NCBI RefSeq assembly: GCF_019396345.1
Contig: NZ_JAHKRM010000004.1
Coordinates: forward strand, 124,001 to 188,000
DNA from: Nonomuraea guangzhouensis
GTDB taxonomy: Bacteria; Actinomycetota; Actinomycetes; Streptosporangiales; Streptosporangiaceae
Direction of reading: 5' to 3'
Length of the DNA stretch: 64,000 nucleotides
Under the pieces are notes generated by a model that had not been told where the DNA came from, ran no database searches, and saw only the letters and a program-made list of their open reading frames with translations. The position numbers and the translations under genes are program-made. Shown here one piece after another: positions 40,229-48,894 of this stretch (positions within the stretch are counted from its first letter, which is position 1; every line of letters starts with the position of its first letter).

Positions 40229-41083
40229 TCACGTGGTTTCGAGCATGGCGGTGATCCGCCGGCGGATCGCGTCGCTGACCGGCACCTGTACGACCATCAC
40301 CAGGTCAGGGCGCTCGACCAGGCGGAGCTGGAACATCTCCAGCTCGACCCGCCCGGCCTCAGGGTGATCGAGTTCGACCGTCGCCGGCCTGAAGGAGCGG
40401 ATCGGATACTCCTTCCACCACTCCCGGAACTCCGGACTCGCCGCCGTCAGCCCGGCGACGATGTCCGCGAACCGCGGATCGTTCGGTCGCTGCCCGGCCA
40501 TGGCCCGGAACTGGCTGAGAACGGCCCGCGCCGCCGGCTCCCATCGGGTCATGCGGGCCCGGTTCTCCTCGTCGGTGAACATCATCCACACCAGGTTGCG
40601 CCGGTCGGGCGGAAAGCTTTCCGGATCGTGGCGGATCAGCGCGTACGGACGGTTCCATGCCAGGTAGTCGAAATGGCCGTCATAGATCGAGGCGATGTTC
40701 GGCGCCGCGGCGTCGACCAGGCGGCGCAGTCGCGGACGTACGTCATCGGTGGAGGTTTCCCGGTCCGGGGCGGCGAGGCCGGCGAGGTCGCGGAGGTGGC
40801 GGTGCTGGTCCGGGCCGAGAAGCAGCGCGCGGGCCAGCGCGTCGATCACCTGGGCCGACGCGGAGATGTTCCGGCCCTGCTCCAGCCAGGTGTACCAGGT
40901 GACGCCGACGCCGGACAGCTCGGCGACCTCCTCGCGCCGGAGCCCGGCGGTCCGGCGTCGCCCCGGTATGCCGTCTTCCGGCAGCCCCACGTCGGCCGGC
41001 CGCAGCCGGGCCCGGCGCGCGCGCAGGAAGGCGCCCAGCTCGGCGCGTCGCGCCGGCTGTCCGCTGTCGTGGCCGCTTCCCAC
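40229..41083 (-). CDS. XRE-family regulator with MmyB-like ligand-binding domain
   Basis: 284-aa regulator. HTH: TAGLRREEVAELSGVGVTWY, then TWLEQGRNISASAQVIDALA. The C-terminal MmyB-like PAS-type domain is recognisable by FDYLAWNRPYALI, NLVWMMF, and PEFREWWKEYPI. It is divergent from the NmrA gene at 41195 and a close paralog of the regulator at 42574-43452. It probably senses a small hydrophobic ligand and represses the neighbour. Confidence 0.9.
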   Translation of the reverse strand: MGSGHDSGQPARRAELGAFLRARRARLRPADVGLPEDGIPGRRRTAGLRREEVAELSGVGVTWYTWLEQGRNISASAQVIDALARALLLGPDQHRHLRDLAGLAAPDRETSTDDVRPRLRRLVDAAAPNIASIYDGHFDYLAWNRPYALIRHDPESFPPDRRNLVWMMFTDEENRARMTRWEPAARAVLSQFRAMAGQRPNDPRFADIVAGLTAASPEFREWWKEYPIRSFRPATVELDHPEAGRVELEMFQLRLVERPDLVMVVQVPVSDAIRRRITAMLETT

Positions 41084-41194
41084 AGCGCTCCCGTGGACGG
41101 TGAACCGACCGGCAGGTTAGCAGTATCTGTACCAGGATCGACCGCTTCTCCGTGGCTAGCCTGATCATTGTCACCGCCGGGCGAAGGAGAGCAC

Positions 41195-42073
41195 ATGACA
41201 CAGCGAGAGGTGCTGGTGATCGGGGCCACCGGCCAGCAGGGCGGCGCGGCCGCGCGCCAGTTACTCGATCGTGGGTGGGAGGTTCGCGCCCTGGTACGGG
41301 ATGCCGGTTCGCCGGGCGCCGCATCGCTGCGGGCGGCGGGGGCCACCCTCGTCACCGGCGACCTGGACGACCCGGCGTCGCTCCGGGCGGCGATGGACGG
41401 CGCGTACGGCGTCTTCCTGGTGCTGACCATGCTCACCGGCGCCAAGGTAACCCCTGAAGGGGTGGCGGCCGAGGAACGGCGCGGCACGACGGTGGCCGAG
41501 CTCGCCGAGAAGTCCGGCGTCGAGCACCTCGTCTACAGCTCGATCAGCGGCGCGGGCCTGGTGAGCGACATCCCGTACTACGACAGCAAGGCCCGCATCG
41601 AGGAGCGCATCGGCTCGCTCGGGCTGTCGGCCACCGTCCTGCGGCCCGTCATGTTCATGGAGAACTTCACCTCCCTCACCCGCCCGGTCGTGGACGGCGA
41701 CGAGCTGGTGGTCAACCTCGCCGTACGACCGGAGACGCGGGTACGGCTGATCGCGATGCGGGACATCGGGGCGTTCGTCGCGGTCGCGTTCGACCAGCCC
41801 GGCGCGTTCATCGGCCGAACGCTCGAGATCGCCGGAGACTGCCTCTCCGCGCAGGCGATCGCCGAGGCCTTCGGCCGGGCCGGTGGCCTGCCCGCCCGCT
41901 TCCACCAGGTGCCCATCGAGCAGGTACGGGCCTTCGACGAGCAGGTGGCCCGGATGTTCGCCTGGCTCGGCGAACGCGACGACGACGAACCCGACTTCCC
42001 GGCGCTGCGGGCCGCCCACCCGGACCTGATGACGCTGGAGACCTGGCTCGACACGACCGGATGGAAGCCATGA
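41195..42073 (+). CDS. NmrA-like NAD(P)-binding protein (atypical SDR)
   Basis: 292-aa Rossmann protein. The glycine motif is VLVIGATGQQGGAAARQLLD, then VRALVRDAGSPGA (NADP-type Arg). EHLVYSSISGAG and LSATVLRPVMFMENF are NmrA/HSCARG features. GAAGGAGAG precedes ATG 41195. It overlaps the cupin gene by 13 nt, so they form a coupled two-gene unit under the divergent XRE regulator. It may act as redox sensor or reductase. Confidence 0.88.
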   Translation: MTQREVLVIGATGQQGGAAARQLLDRGWEVRALVRDAGSPGAASLRAAGATLVTGDLDDPASLRAAMDGAYGVFLVLTMLTGAKVTPEGVAAEERRGTTVAELAEKSGVEHLVYSSISGAGLVSDIPYYDSKARIEERIGSLGLSATVLRPVMFMENFTSLTRPVVDGDELVVNLAVRPETRVRLIAMRDIGAFVAVAFDQPGAFIGRTLEIAGDCLSAQAIAEAFGRAGGLPARFHQVPIEQVRAFDEQVARMFAWLGERDDDEPDFPALRAAHPDLMTLETWLDTTGWKP

Positions 42074-42579
42074 CCGACGGACTGCTGCTCCCACCCGGCG
42101 CCGGATCCCGGATCCAGACCGCCGGCATCACGCTCAAGGTGGGTGCGGAGCGGTCGGCGAGCTGGTCCGTGTTCGAGGCCGACGTCGCACCGGGATTCGA
42201 CGTCGGGGCGCACCTGCACCATAACGTCGAGGAGGTGTTCTACGTCCTCGACGGGGAGCTCGAACTGCTCGCCTTCCACCCACGTGATAAGGCCGGTGGC
42301 GACTGGCGGACGTGGGAGTCGGACACCGGCACGCCGGTGTTCAAAGGCGGTCCGGGGAGCGTCATGTTCGTGCCCGCGGGCTGCCCGCACGCCTTCTTCA
42401 ATCCCGGACCCGAGCCCGCGCGGATGCTCTTCCTCGTCTCCCCGTCCGGCCACGAGCACTATCTCCGCGAACTCGCCGATCTGATAGCCACCGGCCGGCC
42501 ACCCGATCAGGAGGCGATCGCGGCACTACGGGCCCGCCACGACATCCACCAGCTGACCCCGTTTGTGAACCGCCTATAG
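42061..42579 (+). CDS. Cupin-domain protein
   Basis: 172-aa protein with a single cupin: HLHHNVEEVFYVLDGELELL (metal motif 1, three potential His/Glu ligands) and GSVMFVPAGCPHAFFNPG (motif 2). It could be a dioxygenase, isomerase or binding protein. It overlaps the NmrA gene at its 5' end and the convergent XRE gene by 6 nt at its 3' end. Confidence 0.85.
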   Translation: MEAMTDGLLLPPGAGSRIQTAGITLKVGAERSASWSVFEADVAPGFDVGAHLHHNVEEVFYVLDGELELLAFHPRDKAGGDWRTWESDTGTPVFKGGPGSVMFVPAGCPHAFFNPGPEPARMLFLVSPSGHEHYLRELADLIATGRPPDQEAIAALRARHDIHQLTPFVNRL

Positions 42580-43452
42580 CCGCAACCGCAGCAGCTCGGA
42601 GATCCGCGCCTGGTCACGTTCGGTGGGGGTGAAGGTGACGAGCTTGTGCTCGGGTTCGTCGGCGAGCTGGAGGACGACGTGGTGCAACTCGAGCTCGCCG
42701 AGCACCGGATGGCGCAGCCGCTTGGTGCCGGAGGCCAGAGGGACGACCTTGTGCTGCGGCCACCACTCCCGCACCTCGGGGCTCGCCGCGCGCAGGCGGT
42801 CGAGCAACGCGCTGAAGGCCGGGTCGCCGGGGTGCCGGGCCGCGGCCGTGCGGAAGCGGCCGAGCAGCGCGGAGGCCTCGCCCGGCCAGTCGACCATGAC
42901 CTGCCGGGCCTCGGGATCCGTGAACATCCACCAGAGCATGTTGCGAGCTTCCGGCGGCCGGGCCGGCCAGTCGGTCCACAATGCCCGGGCGGCCCGGTTG
43001 GCGGCCAGGACGTCGAAGCACCGGCCGGTGACATAGGTCGGGCACGGGTCGAGCCGGTCGACGAGTGAGACGACGACAGGTGAGAGCGATTCGGCGGCGG
43101 CCGGCGTCTCGGCGGGCGGGGCGCCGTGGATGAGCTCGTGGACGTGGCCGCGTTCGGCGGCGTCGAGGCGCAGCGCCGCCGCGAGCGCGTCGAGCACCTG
43201 GTGCGACGGACGCACCTCACGGCCCTGCTCCAGGTAGGTGTAGTAGGTCGAGGAGATGGCCGCGAGCTGGGCCACCTCCTCTCGGCGCAGTCCGCGGGTC
43301 CGCCGTCGGGTCCCCGCGGGCAGGCCGACGTCGGCGGGCTGAAGGCGCTCGCGGCGGGAGCGGAGCAGGTCTCCCAGCTCTCTCGCCCGGATCGCCGAGC
43401 TCGCGGAGCTCACGGAGCTCACGGAGCTCACGGAGCTCACGGATCGCGACAT
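42574..43452 (-). CDS. XRE-family regulator with MmyB-like ligand-binding domain (paralog)
   Basis: 292-aa regulator with the layout of the gene at 40229: RRTRGLRREEVAQLAAISST then YLEQGREVRPSHQVLDAL in the HTH, and FDVLAANRAARALW, NMLWWMF, PEVREWWPQHKV in the MmyB-like domain. The N-terminus has a Ser-Val-Ser array from four 9-bp units (43405-43440). It is divergent from the aldo-keto reductase gene 69 bp away, which is its likely target. Confidence 0.9.
   Translation of the reverse strand: MSRSVSSVSSVSSVSSASSAIRARELGDLLRSRRERLQPADVGLPAGTRRRTRGLRREEVAQLAAISSTYYTYLEQGREVRPSHQVLDALAAALRLDAAERGHVHELIHGAPPAETPAAAESLSPVVVSLVDRLDPCPTYVTGRCFDVLAANRAARALWTDWPARPPEARNMLWWMFTDPEARQVMVDWPGEASALLGRFRTAAARHPGDPAFSALLDRLRAASPEVREWWPQHKVVPLASGTKRLRHPVLGELELHHVVLQLADEPEHKLVTFTPTERDQARISELLRLRL
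43405..43440. repeat. 9-bp perfect tandem repeat x4 in the XRE gene
   Basis: GGAGCTCAC repeated four times, coding for SSV triplets near the N-terminus, where length change should be tolerated. Confidence 0.88.
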
Positions 43453-43521
43453 CCTGGTACTTCCATTACTAGAAACAGCGTGCTGTGGTTACCAGGATAG
43501 GTCGCGGTTACGGTGAAGGCC

Positions 43522-44505
43522 ATGAACGTTCGAACCCTAGGGCCGGAAGGTCTCACCGTCTCGGCAGTCGGCTTCGGCTGCATGGGCATGTCGCAGGGCT
43601 ACGGGCCGGCCGACGACGCCGAGTCGATCGCCACCCTGCACCGGGCCATCGACCTCGGCGTCACCTTCTGGGACACCGCCATGAGCTACGGCCGTGGCCA
43701 CAACGAGCAGTTGCTCGGCCGGGCGCTGGCCGGGCGCCGGGATGAGGTGGTCCTGGCCACCAAGTTCGGCATCATCCGCGGCGACGACGGCGCACGACGG
43801 GTCGACGGCCGGCCCGAGAACGTCCGCGCCTACTGCGAGGCGTCACTGGCCCGGCTGGGCGTCGGCCATATCGACCTGTACTACCAGCACCGCGTCGACC
43901 CGCAGGTGCCGATCGAGGAGACCGTCGGCGCCATGGCGGAGCTGGTCGCCGAGGGCAAGGTCCGCCACCTCGGGCTGTCGGAGGCGAGCCCCGGCGAGCT
44001 CGAGCGGGCGGCCGCCACCCATCCGATCAGCGCGGCGCAGTACGAATGGTCGCTGTGGTGGCGTGACATCGAGGACGACGTGCTGCCCACGGCCCGCCGG
44101 CTGGGCATCGGGCTGGTCCCCTACAGTCCGCTCGGCCGCGGCTTCCTGGCCGGCGCCGTCTCCACGGACGCCCTCGGGGCCGACGACTTCCGTCTCGGCG
44201 ATCCGCGCTTCCAGGACGAGAGCCTGGAGCGCAACCAGGCGCTCGCCACCGAGGTGCGACGGCTGGCCGCCGAGCGCGAGGTGACCCCGGCCCAGCTCGC
44301 GCTCGCCTGGCTGCTGGCCCAGGGCGAGGACGTCGTCCCCATCCCCGGGACCCGGCGCGCCGCGCGTCTGGCGGAGAACGCCGCCAGTGCCGAGATCGTC
44401 CTGTCTCCCGCCGACCTCGACCGGCTGGAGGCGGCCGTACCCCGGTCGGCCTGGTCGGGCGACCGCCAGTCGTTCGCCGCCCACCGCACGGCCCGCACCG
44501 TGTGA
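43522..44505 (+). CDS. Aldo/keto reductase
   Basis: 327-aa NADPH-dependent TIM-barrel reductase. Catalytic tetrad: Asp of FWDTAMSYG, Tyr of the same motif (AMSYGRG), Lys of VVLATKFG and His of LYYQHRVD. The C-terminal cofactor motif [17 protein letters not shown] is present. ATG 43522 is chosen, with GTG 43513 upstream. Its stop overlaps the start of the following histidine kinase by 4 nt if that gene begins at GTG 44502. Confidence 0.93.
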   Translation: MNVRTLGPEGLTVSAVGFGCMGMSQGYGPADDAESIATLHRAIDLGVTFWDTAMSYGRGHNEQLLGRALAGRRDEVVLATKFGIIRGDDGARRVDGRPENVRAYCEASLARLGVGHIDLYYQHRVDPQVPIEETVGAMAELVAEGKVRHLGLSEASPGELERAAATHPISAAQYEWSLWWRDIEDDVLPTARRLGIGLVPYSPLGRGFLAGAVSTDALGADDFRLGDPRFQDESLERNQALATEVRRLAAEREVTPAQLALAWLLAQGEDVVPIPGTRRAARLAENAASAEIVLSPADLDRLEAAVPRSAWSGDRQSFAAHRTARTV

Positions 44506-45662
44506 TTGGAGCCACCGCCGCGCCGCGACGGCGCCTAGACTTCGCGAGCGTGGCAGGCATTGTTTTCAGGCAGCTCACCGGAGTGCTGGCCGGGCTGGTC
44601 ACCGGAGCCGCGGCCCTCGCCCTGCTGGCCTTCGCCTGGCCGTACCGGAGCAGGTGGGCGCCGCGGATGGTGGAGCTGGAACGGGCCCGGCTGGCCGCCT
44701 GGTTCGGCCAGGAGACCGACGGGGCCGCCTCGGGTCACGGATACCTGGCGCTGCGTGCGCTGGTCGGGGTGTTCGGGGGTTACCTCGCGCTGGCGCTGCT
44801 GTTCCTCGCCCTGCTGTTCCTGGGCGGCAGCATGTGGGTGGTGTTCTCCGGCGAGTACGCCCCGGTGGCGCTGGACCTGCCCGGCATCAGGCTGTCGATG
44901 CACAGCTGGGCGGTCGGCCTGGCCTGCGGGGTGCTGATGCTGGCCCTGGGCGCGTTCTGGTGCCGCCTGCTGGTGGCGACCGAGCGGCGGCTGGCCGTAC
45001 GCTTCCTCGGCCCCGGGCCACAGGAGCTGATGCGACGGCGCATCGCCGAGCTGACCGTCACCCGTTACGGCATCGTGCGGGTGGTCGACGACGAGCGGCG
45101 CAGGATCGAGCGCGACCTGCACGACGGCGTGCAGCAGCGCGGCGTGGCGCTGGCCATGCTGCTCGGGCGGGCCCGGCACAGCCCCGCCGGGGCCGCCAAG
45201 CTCGTGGACCAGGCCTACGCCGAGTCGCGGCAGCTGCTCGACGAGCTGCGTAGCGTGGCGTGGCGGATCTACCCGACGGCGCTCGACGAGCTGGGCCTGC
45301 GGACGGCGCTGGCCGGTGTCGCCGAACGGTCGTGCGTGCCGGTGACCGTCGAATACGGGCTGGCCGGGCGGCCCGTCTCCGAGGTGGAGACCGCACTGTA
45401 CTTCGTGGCCAGGGAGGCGATCACCAACGCGGTCAAGCACGCGCGGGCGAGCGACATCCTGGTCGTGTTGAGCGAGGACGAGCGGGCGGTACGCCTGGTG
45501 GTCTCCGACGACGGGCGGGGCGGCGCCGACCCGGCGGGCGGCGGGCTGTCGGGGCTGGCCCGGCGGGTGCTGGCGCTCGACGGCCGGTTCGAGGTCGACA
45601 GCCCGCCCGGCGGCGGCACCAGGATCTGCGCGACCCTCCCGAAGGAGGGACAGTGCGGCTGA
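44502..45662 (+). CDS. Sensor histidine kinase (DesK/NarX type, HisKA_3)
   Basis: 386-aa membrane kinase. There are four hydrophobic segments within the first 165 residues with a sensor loop. Then comes the HisKA_3 box [15 protein letters not shown] with the phosphorylatable His and an ATPase domain ([14 protein letters not shown]-box, [10 protein letters not shown]1-box, [11 protein letters not shown]). GTG 44502 or GTG 44550 may start it; neither has a good ribosome site. It overlaps the response regulator gene by 10 nt. The signal is unknown. Confidence 0.9.
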   Translation: MIGATAAPRRRLDFASVAGIVFRQLTGVLAGLVTGAAALALLAFAWPYRSRWAPRMVELERARLAAWFGQETDGAASGHGYLALRALVGVFGGYLALALLFLALLFLGGSMWVVFSGEYAPVALDLPGIRLSMHSWAVGLACGVLMLALGAFWCRLLVATERRLAVRFLGPGPQELMRRRIAELTVTRYGIVRVVDDERRRIERDLHDGVQQRGVALAMLLGRARHSPAGAAKLVDQAYAESRQLLDELRSVAWRIYPTALDELGLRTALAGVAERSCVPVTVEYGLAGRPVSEVETALYFVAREAITNAVKHARASDILVVLSEDERAVRLVVSDDGRGGADPAGGGLSGLARRVLALDGRFEVDSPPGGGTRICATLPKEGQCG

Positions 45663-46297
45663 TTCTCGCCGACGACGCCGTGCTGCTGCGTGAGGGCCTG
45701 ATCAGGCTGCTGGAGGACGCCGGGCACGAGGTCGTGGCCGCGACCGGCGACGCGGAGTCCTTGATCGCGGCGGTGGCCGAACACCAGCCGGAGATCGCGG
45801 TGGTGGACGTCCGGATGCCGCCCACCCACTCCAACGAGGGGCTCCGCGCGGCACTGGAGATCCGCGAACGCTGGCCCGCGGTGGGCGTGCTGGTCCTGTC
45901 GCAGTACGTGGAGAAGACGTACGCGGCCAAACTGCTCTCCGGAGCCACCGAGGGCATGGGCTATCTGCTGAAGGACCGGGTGTCGGAGGTGGCGGACTTC
46001 CTGGGGTCGCTGGAGCGGATCCGCGAGGGCGGGACCGTCATCGACCCGGAAGTGGTCAAGCAGCTCCTCGCCCGCACCACCCACGTGGACCCGCTGCGTA
46101 CGCTCAGCGAACGCGAGTCGGAGGTCCTCCGGCAACTCGCCCAGGGCTACACCAACACCGCGATCGCCACGAACCTCCACATCTCCCTGAGCACGGTGGA
46201 GAAGCACGTCAACGCCATCTTCGACAAACTCGGCCTGCCCGCGACCCCCACCTACAGCAGACGGGTGCTGGCGATCCTGCGCCACCTCGACGGCTGA
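45653..46297 (+). CDS. NarL/FixJ-family response regulator
   Basis: 214-aa regulator. Receiver: [13 protein letters not shown] (acidic pocket) and VVDVRMPP (phospho-Asp), with Lys in YLLKDRV. LuxR HTH: LSERESEVLRQLAQGYTNTA, then ISLSTVEKHVNAIFDKLGLP. GTG 45653 has GAAGGAGGG 3 nt upstream. It is the partner of the kinase at 44502. Confidence 0.95.
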   Translation: MRLILADDAVLLREGLIRLLEDAGHEVVAATGDAESLIAAVAEHQPEIAVVDVRMPPTHSNEGLRAALEIRERWPAVGVLVLSQYVEKTYAAKLLSGATEGMGYLLKDRVSEVADFLGSLERIREGGTVIDPEVVKQLLARTTHVDPLRTLSERESEVLRQLAQGYTNTAIATNLHISLSTVEKHVNAIFDKLGLPATPTYSRRVLAILRHLDG

Positions 46298-46384
46298 GCA
46301 CCGCCCCTTCCAAGATTCGCCCTTGAAAACGTGTCGAATCCGGCCGACCGGCTTCTACCTCCCCGATGACGGAAGGAAACCATC

Positions 46385-46750
46385 ATGTTCGAGAACACCA
46401 GAGCCTTCAGCGGCTTCTCCACCGACGACATCCCGGCCGCCAAGCGGTTCTACGGCGAGACGCTCGGCCTGCGCGTCTCCGAGAACCACGGGATCCTCAC
46501 GCTGCACATCGCGGGCGACCGCGACACGATCGTCTACCCGAAGCAGGACCACACGCCGGCGACGTTCACCATATTGAACTTCCCCGTCAGCGACATCGAC
46601 CAGGCGGTGGACGAACTGGTGGCGCGCGGGGTCGTCTTCGAGCGTCTTGCGGGCACGGACGAGAAGGGCGTCAACCGCGTGAGCGGCCCGCTGATCGCCT
46701 GGTTCAAGGACCCGGCGGGCAACTGGCTGTCGGTGATCCAGCAGGACTGA
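46385..46750 (+). CDS. VOC-family (glyoxalase/bleomycin-resistance-like) protein
   Basis: 121-aa single-domain VOC protein ([20 protein letters not shown], then [16 protein letters not shown]). Typical metal ligand positions are partly substituted, so it may be a binding protein rather than a metalloenzyme. ATG 46385 follows GGAAGGAAACC. It stands between two two-component systems. Confidence 0.88.
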   Translation: MFENTRAFSGFSTDDIPAAKRFYGETLGLRVSENHGILTLHIAGDRDTIVYPKQDHTPATFTILNFPVSDIDQAVDELVARGVVFERLAGTDEKGVNRVSGPLIAWFKDPAGNWLSVIQQD

Positions 46751-46752
46751 CC

Positions 46753-47388
46753 TCACGAACTGTTCAGATAGGCGAGTACGGCCAGGACCCGGCGATGTCC
46801 GCCATCGGCCGGAGGCAGGCCGAGCTTGGCGAAGATGTTGCCGATGTGCTTGTGCACGGCGTTGTCGGTGACGAACAGCCGCTTGCCGATCTCGGTGTTG
46901 CCGAGCCCCTGGGCCATGAGGGTGAGCACTTCGCGTTCGCGGTTGGTGAGGGCGTCGATCGTACTCCCCGCCATGAGCTGGGCGATGACCTCCGGGTCCA
47001 TGACGGTGCCGCCGTCGGCGACCCGGCGCAGGTCGCCGACGAACTCGCTGACCCGGCTCACCCGGTCCTTCAGCAGGTAGCCGAGGCCGCCACGGCCGTC
47101 GGAGAGCAACTCTCTGGCGTACACCTTCTCCACGTACTGCGACAGGACCAGCACCGGCAGGCCGGGGTGCGCGCGCCGGATCTCCAGCGCGGCGCGGATG
47201 CCCTCGTCGCGGAACGACGGGGGCAGCCGTACGTCGGCGATGACGGCGTCGGGCCGGTGCTCGTCCACGGCCGCCACCAGGCCCGGCTCGTCGGTGACGA
47301 TGGCGGCGACCTCGATCCCCTTGCTGCCCAGCAGCAGTTCCAGGCCGGCGGAGAGCAGGACGTTGTCCTCGGCGATCACGACGCGCAC
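46753..47388 (-). CDS. NarL/FixJ-family response regulator
   Basis: 211-aa regulator. Receiver VVIAEDNVLLSAGLELLL and AVIADVRLPPSF (phospho-Asp), then YLLKDRVSRVSEF; LuxR HTH LTNREREVLTLMAQGLGNTE and VHKHIGNIFAKLGLPP. It starts at GTG 47388, overlapping its kinase gene by 13 nt. It resembles the regulator at 45653 closely (SQYVEKxYAxxLLS in both), so the two systems are paralogous. Confidence 0.94.
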   Translation of the reverse strand: MRVVIAEDNVLLSAGLELLLGSKGIEVAAIVTDEPGLVAAVDEHRPDAVIADVRLPPSFRDEGIRAALEIRRAHPGLPVLVLSQYVEKVYARELLSDGRGGLGYLLKDRVSRVSEFVGDLRRVADGGTVMDPEVIAQLMAGSTIDALTNREREVLTLMAQGLGNTEIGKRLFVTDNAVHKHIGNIFAKLGLPPADGGHRRVLAVLAYLNSS

Positions 47389-48635
47389 GGCAGCTCCACG
47401 GTGATGGCGGTGGGGCCGCCGGCCGGGCTGGAGACGAGCACGGTGCCGTCGAGCGCGGCCACCCGGCGGCGGATGCCGACGACGCCGGTGCCGAGCGCCT
47501 CGTTCACGCCGCCGATCCCGTCGTCGGTCACCTCGACCAGCAACCGGCCGCCGTCGCGGGTCAACCGGACCAGGACCCGGGTGGCGCCGCTGTGCTTGGC
47601 GGCGTTGGTGAGCGTCTCGGCCACGATGAAGTAGGCGGCGGCCTCCACGGAGGCGGGCAGCTTGCCCAGCTCGCCGGCCCGGGCCGCTCCGGCGCTCAGG
47701 TCCTGGAGCTCGACCTCGGCCGGGACGCCCGCCCCGGCCGTCAGGGCGGCCAGCGCCCCGTCGAGTCCGCGGTCGGCCAGGATCGGCGGGTACATCGTCC
47801 TGATCACCTCACGCAGCTCGGTCATGGCCTCCTCGGCTCCTTCGTGCGCCTCCTGGAGCAGCTTGGCGAGGGCGCCGGCGTCGTCGGGCAGCGACTCCCT
47901 GGCCACGCCCAGCCGCATGGCGATCGCCACCAGCCTGGCCTGCGTGCCGTCGTGCAGATCCCGTTCGATGCGGCGCAGCTCCGCGCCGTGGGCGTCGAGC
48001 ACGCCCGCCCGGCTCTCGGTCAGCTCGCCGACGCGTTCGGTCAGCAGTTCCTCGGCCGTGGGCTCCAGCGCGGCGACACACCCGCGCGCGTGGAACCCCG
48101 CCAGCCGCGGCACCGCCCACCACGACAGCGCCCCGAAGCCCGCGACCGACCCGGCGGCCAGCCCCAGCGCGCTCCCCCACCCGGTCACCGGGATCCCGGC
48201 CAGCAGCCGCAGCGGCTCGTCGGCGGGGAAGAGCCACCACAGCGGAGCCGCCACCACGGTGAGCACCGGGGTGCCGACGAGGGCCAGCGCGGCCAGCCCG
48301 GCCGGGATACCGGTGGCGATCTGGCGCAGCGTCCAGCGGGCGTCGCGCCTGACCTCGGGATCGTCGAGCACCTGCCGCCACTGGGCGCGCAGCCCCTTGC
48401 CGAGCACCAGGTCGCGCGGGGTGATGGTGACGCCGAGGTACGCGGCGGCGCGGCGGCGGTGCCATTCGGCCCAGCGTCGCAGCACGACCGTCGCCCGGGG
48501 GAACGCGAACAGCCCGAGCCCGGCGAGGCCGGACGACAGCGCCACCGCTGCCAGTAGCGGTGGGGCCAATAGCGTGGCAATGGCGGACGGCAGGCCGGCC
48601 AGGAGGTATCGGGTCCCTCGTAGTAGCTTTCGCAC
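47376..48635 (-). CDS. Sensor histidine kinase (HisKA_3 type)
   Basis: About 419-aa kinase with four N-terminal membrane helices (ATLLAPPLLAAVALSSGLAG and LAALALVGTPVLTVVAAPLW among them). The HisKA_3 box [20 protein letters not shown] and ATPase boxes VAETLTNAAKHSGATR and VTDDGIGGVNEALGTG are clear. GTG 48635 is the probable start; an upstream ATG lies at 48695. It is partner of the regulator that overlaps its end. Confidence 0.9.
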   Translation of the reverse strand: MRKLLRGTRYLLAGLPSAIATLLAPPLLAAVALSSGLAGLGLFAFPRATVVLRRWAEWHRRRAAAYLGVTITPRDLVLGKGLRAQWRQVLDDPEVRRDARWTLRQIATGIPAGLAALALVGTPVLTVVAAPLWWLFPADEPLRLLAGIPVTGWGSALGLAAGSVAGFGALSWWAVPRLAGFHARGCVAALEPTAEELLTERVGELTESRAGVLDAHGAELRRIERDLHDGTQARLVAIAMRLGVARESLPDDAGALAKLLQEAHEGAEEAMTELREVIRTMYPPILADRGLDGALAALTAGAGVPAEVELQDLSAGAARAGELGKLPASVEAAAYFIVAETLTNAAKHSGATRVLVRLTRDGGRLLVEVTDDGIGGVNEALGTGVVGIRRRVAALDGTVLVSSPAGGPTAITVELPCAS

Positions 48636-48716
48636 GCCCCAAGTGTCCTCAATCACGGACGTGCTGCGCACTACAGCACACTCCACCTTCCGCACCCTCC
48701 CGCCGTACTTCGGCTG

Positions 48717-48807
48717 GGGTCCTTCTGAGGAGCGGGGAGCGACGATCGCTCGGGTCCCTCTGAAGAGCGGGAGCGACGATCGCTCGGGTCCCTCTGAGGA
48801 ACGGGAA
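48717..48807. repeat. About 34-bp intergenic repeats with small hairpins
   Basis: Units of the form GGGTCCCTCTGA-GAGCGGGAGCGACGATCGCTC occur at about 48718, 48754 and 48787 (the last diverged). Each has a 6-bp palindrome GAGCGA/TCGCTC. The array lies upstream of the kinase start and downstream of the ABC operon. Confidence 0.7.
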
Positions 48808-48810
48808 CGG

Positions 48811-48852
48811 CGACCGCCCGGCTCCCTCTGAAGAGCGGGAGCCGGGCGGTCG
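48811..48852 (-). terminator. Strong hairpin terminator of the LLM-ABC operon
   Basis: CGACCGCCCGGCTCCC and its exact complement form a 16-bp stem with loop TCTGAAGAGC. It lies 43 nt after the stop of the ATPase gene (48895). The loop shares the repeat sequence CTCTGAAGAGCGGGAG with the adjacent array. Confidence 0.82.
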
Positions 48853-48894
48853 ATCGCGGTGCCGGTGACGGAGCGGTGCGTGGGGAAAGCGTGG

